DNA from: a virus
Virus record (IMG/VR): IMGVR_UViG_3300034064_000156
Coordinates: 1-32,209 of that record
Direction: 5' to 3' (one strand)
Length of the DNA stretch: 32,209 bases
A program made the translations under genes and the position numbers. Shown here piece after piece: positions 28,045 through 32,209 of the stretch; position 1 is the first letter of the stretch; each line of letters opens with the position of its first letter. The notes below the pieces were generated by a model. That model saw only the letters and a program-made list of their open reading frames with translations, had not been told where the DNA came from and searched no databases.

Positions 28045-30125
28045 TATCCTATCCTAGATAAGTCTTCAACCTTTACTCTCACTTCTTGTTGACTTGCGAC
28101 ATCACCCGCAAGCACATACGCACGTGGCGTGACTTGTTCAGGTCTATCTTGCAAGAAGGCAGAAGCGAATGGATTAAATTGTGCGGTTTCTGCACCACCA
28201 CCACCGCCGCCACCATCCAATGAAGGGGGTGGATTTTCACTTGTTGCAGGTGGTGTACCTCCTTGGAATTCTTGCTTTGCAATGGTTGCTACGTTAGCAA
28301 TACCCGCAGCGATTGCCGAACCCGCAGCAATGAATGGCTGTGCAGGGAAAAGAATTGTTGCAGGGTTAGCGGCTGCACTTGCAAAGATTGCGTTTGCACC
28401 CTTATACGTGTCAACCGTGGCCTGTGCTATGCTGATTGCCTTTTGTATTTTAAACGCACGTTTTGCGCTTGCTTCATCTTTCTTAGCTAATGCACCAACA
28501 AGCGCACCTATTGAACCTAATGCTTCACTTGTCAATGCAAGCTTTGCATCTTGTACGGCTTTTTCATTCTGTATACGTCTTTCTGCCGATAACTTTTCTT
28601 GATCATCTAATGCCTGCTGATAGGCTGCATCAACTTCTACTGTACTTTGACCCGCCTGTATTGCTTTCTCGCGTAGGTCTAAATACTTGTTGTCAATGGC
28701 AATTATTTCCTGTTGATCAGCAGTAAGATTTTTAGCATCCTGTTCAGCACGTAGTGCGGTGATGGCTGCATCGTAGTCTTCTTCTGCTTTCTTACGCTTG
28801 GCTGCTTCGGCTTCGGCTGCTGCGGTCTTTCTCTTTTCCGCTTCTTCAAACTCTTTTACGTTTTCCTCGTATAGCTGATTGACTAAATCACTTACTTCTT
28901 GTTCTGCTTTTAGTCGTTCTTGGGCTTCTTTTTCCGCTGCCGTCTTAGCTTCAGCTGCTGCCTTTTCCGCTGCAGTCTTAGCATCCGATGCTGCCTTTTG
29001 TGCTGCTGCTTTGTTCTTTGCGTCACGTGCATTCAACAATCCATCACGTGTATTTTCTAAATCCGTTACTGCTTTTTTCGCTGCTTCTGTTGCTTCTTTA
29101 GTTTCCTTTTCTACTTTGGCAGGGTCAAACAATAAGTTTGAAACGGAATCCGTAAGCTTATTTCTAAGATTGCCAACTTTTGCAAAGGTTTCATCAGTAA
29201 TCAAGCCAGCCTTATTCAAGCCTTCGGTAAGCAAATCAACACCTGCTAAAAGAGCAGTAAGTGGTAACGAAACAAAATTTAAAAGCCCTTCTAAAATTGT
29301 CTTGTTTCTTTTAGCCGCATCTATCTGTCCTTGTGCCTGCGCTTCTGTTGTTTCCGCTGTTACTTTTGCTGTAAGTATTGCAAGGTCTAATGCTTCTAAC
29401 TTTTTTTGCAGTATCTGTTCCTCAGTAAAACCTTGTCTTTTTAGTGATTCCTCCTGCTGACCTATTGCCTCAAATTGCTGTTTCGCCTGTGCAGTTTTTT
29501 CTTTTTGTATTTCAAGTTGTTCCTGTTCAGCATCCGTTACACCGTCAACTAAGGTCAATAACTCATCTGCATACACGATAGCAGTGGCAATGGCTGCACC
29601 AATTAAGAATATCGGATTTGTAAGTAGTGCCTTGCCAACTGAACCCAGTGCGCTGCCTATGCCTTGAATGCCTTTGGTAATATCCCCCGGCTTTACATCA
29701 CCAATGTTTTTTGCAAGTAGCTTTGCACCTTCGGCAGCACCTTCAAAGTCAAGACTGGTAATACGTGAGGTAACAAGTCCAAGCGATCCACTAACACGTT
29801 CGAACGCACCACCTGCTTGTGTGCCTACTGCTTGCGCTGCATCCTGAATCTTATCTTTAAGTTCACCCGCTGCCGCACTCAGTTCACGATACTTTTCGCT
29901 ATCGGGTTCTGTGTTGGCTAACTGCGCTTGTAACTCACGTAGCTGTGCCTTAAGTGATTTAGTAGACGTTGCTACTTCTTGTTCAGCAGCTGCTACATTT
30001 TCAAATGACTGCGCACCGCTGTTGATTGCAGCATCTGTCGCTTGAATTTGAACAGTTAACTCTTTGAGATTTTGCTCACTTTCGGTAGTGTCAATTACAA
30101 ACTTCCGTACAATAGGTTCAGCCAT
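28044..30125 (-). CDS. Tape measure protein
   Basis: 693 residues. N-terminal coiled-coil section (TTESEQNLKELTVQIQATDAAIN, SLKAQLRELQAQLANTEPDSEKYRELSAA), a hydrophobic patch (LTNPIFLIGAAIATAIVYADELL), then long Ala/Lys/Glu-rich helices with AEKAAAEAKTAAEKEA-type repeats, and a Gly-rich C-terminus (GGGGGGG near 645). Length and low-complexity helical content are those of a siphovirus tape measure of modest tail length. Its ATG overlaps the stop of the small membrane gene (TAATG). Confidence 0.85.
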   Translation of the reverse strand: MAEPIVRKFVIDTTESEQNLKELTVQIQATDAAINSGAQSFENVAAAEQEVATSTKSLKAQLRELQAQLANTEPDSEKYRELSAAAGELKDKIQDAAQAVGTQAGGAFERVSGSLGLVTSRITSLDFEGAAEGAKLLAKNIGDVKPGDITKGIQGIGSALGSVGKALLTNPIFLIGAAIATAIVYADELLTLVDGVTDAEQEQLEIQKEKTAQAKQQFEAIGQQEESLKRQGFTEEQILQKKLEALDLAILTAKVTAETTEAQAQGQIDAAKRNKTILEGLLNFVSLPLTALLAGVDLLTEGLNKAGLITDETFAKVGNLRNKLTDSVSNLLFDPAKVEKETKEATEAAKKAVTDLENTRDGLLNARDAKNKAAAQKAASDAKTAAEKAAAEAKTAAEKEAQERLKAEQEVSDLVNQLYEENVKEFEEAEKRKTAAAEAEAAKRKKAEEDYDAAITALRAEQDAKNLTADQQEIIAIDNKYLDLREKAIQAGQSTVEVDAAYQQALDDQEKLSAERRIQNEKAVQDAKLALTSEALGSIGALVGALAKKDEASAKRAFKIQKAISIAQATVDTYKGANAIFASAAANPATILFPAQPFIAAGSAIAAGIANVATIAKQEFQGGTPPATSENPPPSLDGGGGGGGAETAQFNPFASAFLQDRPEQVTPRAYVLAGDVASQQEVRVKVEDLSRIG

Positions 30126-30298
30126 TAGTATATAAGATTAGCGATTAGATAAATGAGTAAAAAGAATAAGAACGTGCGCCACGCATAGAGCGTAATAAAC
30201 CATAACACACGCTGCCACTTTCGTAATGAGTGGTCATGTCGTGGTTGTGACTTAATACCTAGCTGCAAATAGCGCATTGTGTTTTTAATAGTATCCAT
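30125..30298 (-). CDS. Small membrane protein between tail tip and tape measure (57 aa)
   Basis: 57 residues: basic N-terminus (RYLQLGIKSQPRHDH, LRKWQ) and one hydrophobic span (RTFLFFLLIYLIANLIY) after WFITLYAW. Evidence of coding: TAATG overlaps at both ends, with the tail protein stop (30298-30300) and the tape-measure start (30123-30125). A membrane protein in this slot is unusual. Possible role in DNA entry or tail assembly, unproven. Confidence 0.65.
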   Translation of the reverse strand: MDTIKNTMRYLQLGIKSQPRHDHSLRKWQRVLWFITLYAWRTFLFFLLIYLIANLIY

Positions 30299-32209
30299 TA
30301 TGATATTTTACTTTGTTGATATTGTAGCGAAGCAGTTGTAATGATGTTTACAGGGAATGTACCACCACCGCCTACGTTCAAGAACAGCCTGTGCTTTGCA
30401 GGTACTGCCACGTTCACACCCACGGTAAATGTGAATGCGGTTGTGTTGACCGTGTTGAGTGCTGTGATTGCGCTTACTGCCGCAACACCCGCAATCTTAG
30501 TCATGGCAAATGAATACTGGCCTGTAGCGTAAGTGCCTGCATTAGTATCCCAAATAGTCACATTCAATAGACATGACCATAGTGTGTCATTAGGTAGCTC
30601 GATGTGTTCATTAGTAACACCCTCTATGTAGTAAAAGGCATTGCCCGCTGCGGGGTATGAATCCTTTCTATGCAGTATAACCGTGCCTGATTGCGCCCAT
30701 CCCTTTTCTACATAAATACTACCATCGCGATAACCACCACCTAAGTGCATACCGGGTAGATTGGTGTAGACGTTTTTGCCAAGTAGGTTGCTACCTTGTA
30801 CGTTCTTGTACAACTCAAGCGTATTACCAACCGCTAACATGTCACGGTTACCAATCTCAATGGTTACGCTATCACCATTGATTACACTATTGGTGATTGA
30901 CCTTGTTTGTTGTGCGGTCTTAGTTACACGTGGTGCTGGGTTAGTGGTAGTACCTGCTACGTTTGTATTTGGTCTACCACCGCTCGGAATGGTTGCCCAA
31001 CAAATTGCCGTGCTTTCGTCCCAATTGTAACCGTAGCGTGTGCAACAATCTTGTGTAGCATCCACAGGATCACCATTGCCATCTACAAAGTTTACTTCGC
31101 CGCCAACAGATATGGTTGAGGGCGTTGCGCTACAGTCTTCGACATCTTCAAGAAACTTAATCAGCTTTACCGATGTGCTTTCTTGCATGCCCACCTTATA
31201 ATCATTAATCTCAAGTATGCGCCAATAACAATTCTCTATCCATATCTTGTCGCTAAATTGAAAAGTAAGTATGTCTTTAAGGTCAAGCGCAAACGAAGCC
31301 TCCATGATTCGTGCATCAGGCGAATACAAAGCATTCATGTAGGTACGCCAGTACAGATTAAATAAGTTGTTGTATGGATTTGTTGTGATACCGTATGGTG
31401 GTACTTCAGGTGCCCAGTTCAAATCAAAATCATACAAATCAGGATTAATAGCACTGTAATGGTTTAGCAAAGCAATATTAACCTGATTCACAGTTGCACT
31501 GCCATCATCGTAAACAAAACTATTAAACGTGCCCGCATAGTATAAACATCGCATGCCCGGATTGACAAACTGCAATTGTTCATTGATGAACATAGGCATT
31601 ATGATATCTGTGCCGTTAACAGGTGCGCATGGAGTGGATTGCGTTACAAGTTTTATGGATTGATCACCTATGGCAAAGTCACTAGACTCAACATCAGGAT
31701 TGACCGTGTAACCTACTACTTCATAGTCACCGTACACGCGATTGACGTTTTTATATTGCTTGCTTAATGCATCTTCACCTGCGCTGTACGTAAATTGAAA
31801 CTTAGCTTTTTGCAAATCAACCGTGCTGCTAATGGTAATGTCTTTTGATGTGTCTAGCTTTGATGTCCAGTCAAGAAGATTGCCACTACCTAGGTAACTA
31901 TTTTGCGGTACTATCTGCACTCTGTTTGGGCGTGTCCTATCCGATACGATTGCACAGTTGTGCATCTTAAGAACATCGGTTACAAAATCAATCTGCTTAA
32001 TATCGGGCGCATTAAGGTCAAAGAAGAATGTTTGCCCATACTTTAGTTCTAGGCCTATCAAAGACCACGAACCCACAACGTCGAACATTTGAATACCTAT
32101 CAACGTATTGAATATTACAAACTGCACCGTGCTTGCTGCATCAATACCAATACGAAATGTGAATATGCGCTCTGAACTATTAGGAAAGTTTTGAAGGATT
32201 GTTGCAAAA
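30298..32209 (-). CDS. Large tail protein, C-terminal 571 residues (continues from 1-1446)
   Basis: Downstream part of the same 1053-residue gene. Internal Met codons near 32127 are not the true start: the frame is open to the window edge and is in phase with 1-1446 once the repeat is merged. The C-terminal third holds Gly/Thr-rich and beta-rich stretches (for example around GGEVNFVDGNGDPVDATQDCC) typical of tail-tip proteins that carry adhesin-like modules. The gene stops at TAA 30298-30300, which overlaps the ATG of the next small gene (TAATG), so translation is probably coupled to it. Probably a baseplate or tip protein acting just below the tape measure; the exact homologue is not recognised. 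Confidence 0.8.
   Translation of the reverse strand, partial: FATILQNFPNSSERIFTFRIGIDAASTVQFVIFNTLIGIQMFDVVGSWSLIGLELKYGQTFFFDLNAPDIKQIDFVTDVLKMHNCAIVSDRTRPNRVQIVPQNSYLGSGNLLDWTSKLDTSKDITISSTVDLQKAKFQFTYSAGEDALSKQYKNVNRVYGDYEVVGYTVNPDVESSDFAIGDQSIKLVTQSTPCAPVNGTDIIMPMFINEQLQFVNPGMRCLYYAGTFNSFVYDDGSATVNQVNIALLNHYSAINPDLYDFDLNWAPEVPPYGITTNPYNNLFNLYWRTYMNALYSPDARIMEASFALDLKDILTFQFSDKIWIENCYWRILEINDYKVGMQESTSVKLIKFLEDVEDCSATPSTISVGGEVNFVDGNGDPVDATQDCCTRYGYNWDESTAICWATIPSGGRPNTNVAGTTTNPAPRVTKTAQQTRSITNSVINGDSVTIEIGNRDMLAVGNTLELYKNVQGSNLLGKNVYTNLPGMHLGGGYRDGSIYVEKGWAQSGTVILHRKDSYPAAGNAFYYIEGVTNEHIELPNDTLWSCLLNVTIWDTNAGTYATGQYSFAMTKIAGVAAVSAITALNTVNTTAFTFTVGVNVAVPAKHRLFLNVGGGGTFPVNIITTASLQYQQSKIS
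32014..32209. repeat. Right copy of 196-bp terminal direct repeat (circle junction)
   Basis: Second copy of the terminal repeat; see 1-196. In the tail gene the four differences are TTT/TTC, GAT/GAC, ATG/GTG and TCA/TCG, that is three silent changes and one Met to Val. This is the pattern expected of natural strain variants under purifying selection and not of random sequencing error. Confidence 0.9.

Noticed and set aside
28129-28602. 157-residue + strand open frame
   Set aside because: Antisense shadow of the tape-measure gene; Ala/Cys-rich translation caused by its Gly/Ala codons.
28879-29460. 193-residue + strand open frame
   Set aside because: Mirror of the tape-measure coiled-coil region; composition is biased (Ser/Ala/Phe) and there is no promoter or start context.
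1-32209. Integrase, CRISPR array, reverse transcriptase of a diversity-generating element, methyltransferase
   Set aside because: Looked for in the translated frames and repeats; none is visible.

Overview
The window reads as a complete, circularly closed genome of a small tailed bacteriophage (siphovirus-like) that infects a member of the Bacteroidota. The last 196 bases (32014-32209) repeat the first 196 with four substitutions. A 1053-residue tail gene runs in frame across that junction, so the unit genome is about 32,013 bp. The host assignment rests on promoters of the Bacteroidota type (TTTG or TTG, about 19 bases, TAnnTTTG), seen for example at 8086-8116, 10250-10280 and 14010-14039. 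It is supported by AT-rich translation starts without clear Shine-Dalgarno sequences and by protein families typical of Bacteroidota phages.

Layout. An early arm on the + strand (8154-17427) starts at a divergent promoter region (8069-8153). It holds small unknown genes, DNA-binding proteins, a VRR-type nuclease, a replication-initiator-like protein, an SSB-like small protein, the terminase large subunit, a Rad52-like annealing protein with a YqaJ-type exonuclease, a very small alpha/beta-hydrolase-like protein and more small genes. The late arm on the - strand runs from 8068 down to 1, across the junction, and from 32013 down to 17458. In transcription order it encodes an ECF-like sigma factor, a Cys-rich protein, a possible small terminase subunit, a tail assembly chaperone with an apparent -1 frameshift, a tail-terminator/fibre fusion, tail proteins, the tape measure, XkdF-like prohead protease, scaffold, major capsid, major tail protein, connector, portal, a second connector, the lysis cassette, a calcineurin-like phosphoesterase and a small zincin. 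The two arms converge at 17428-17457. There is no gene-free stretch longer than 300 bases.

How it works together. The early arm takes over replication and recombination using host polymerase and helicase, since no polymerase, primase or helicase gene is visible. The sigma factor heading the late arm is the obvious candidate for switching on structural genes. No integrase, excisionase or classic CI-type repressor is visible, so temperate growth by integration is not supported. Against the direction of the late arm sit three short + strand units, each with a promoter-like element and a terminator: a 45-residue ribbon-helix-helix protein gene (26044-26181) and two probable small RNAs (17704-17792, 27963-28044) that end in near-identical CC-AAACGT-GG hairpins.

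Most notable: the probable -1 frameshift in the tail chaperone at a T9 run (6271-6279); an A11 run at the hinge of a portal/C-terminal-domain fusion (22033-22043); the paired + strand small RNA units; a long stem in the leader of the 10389 gene; and separation of the large and putative small terminase genes onto opposite arms.
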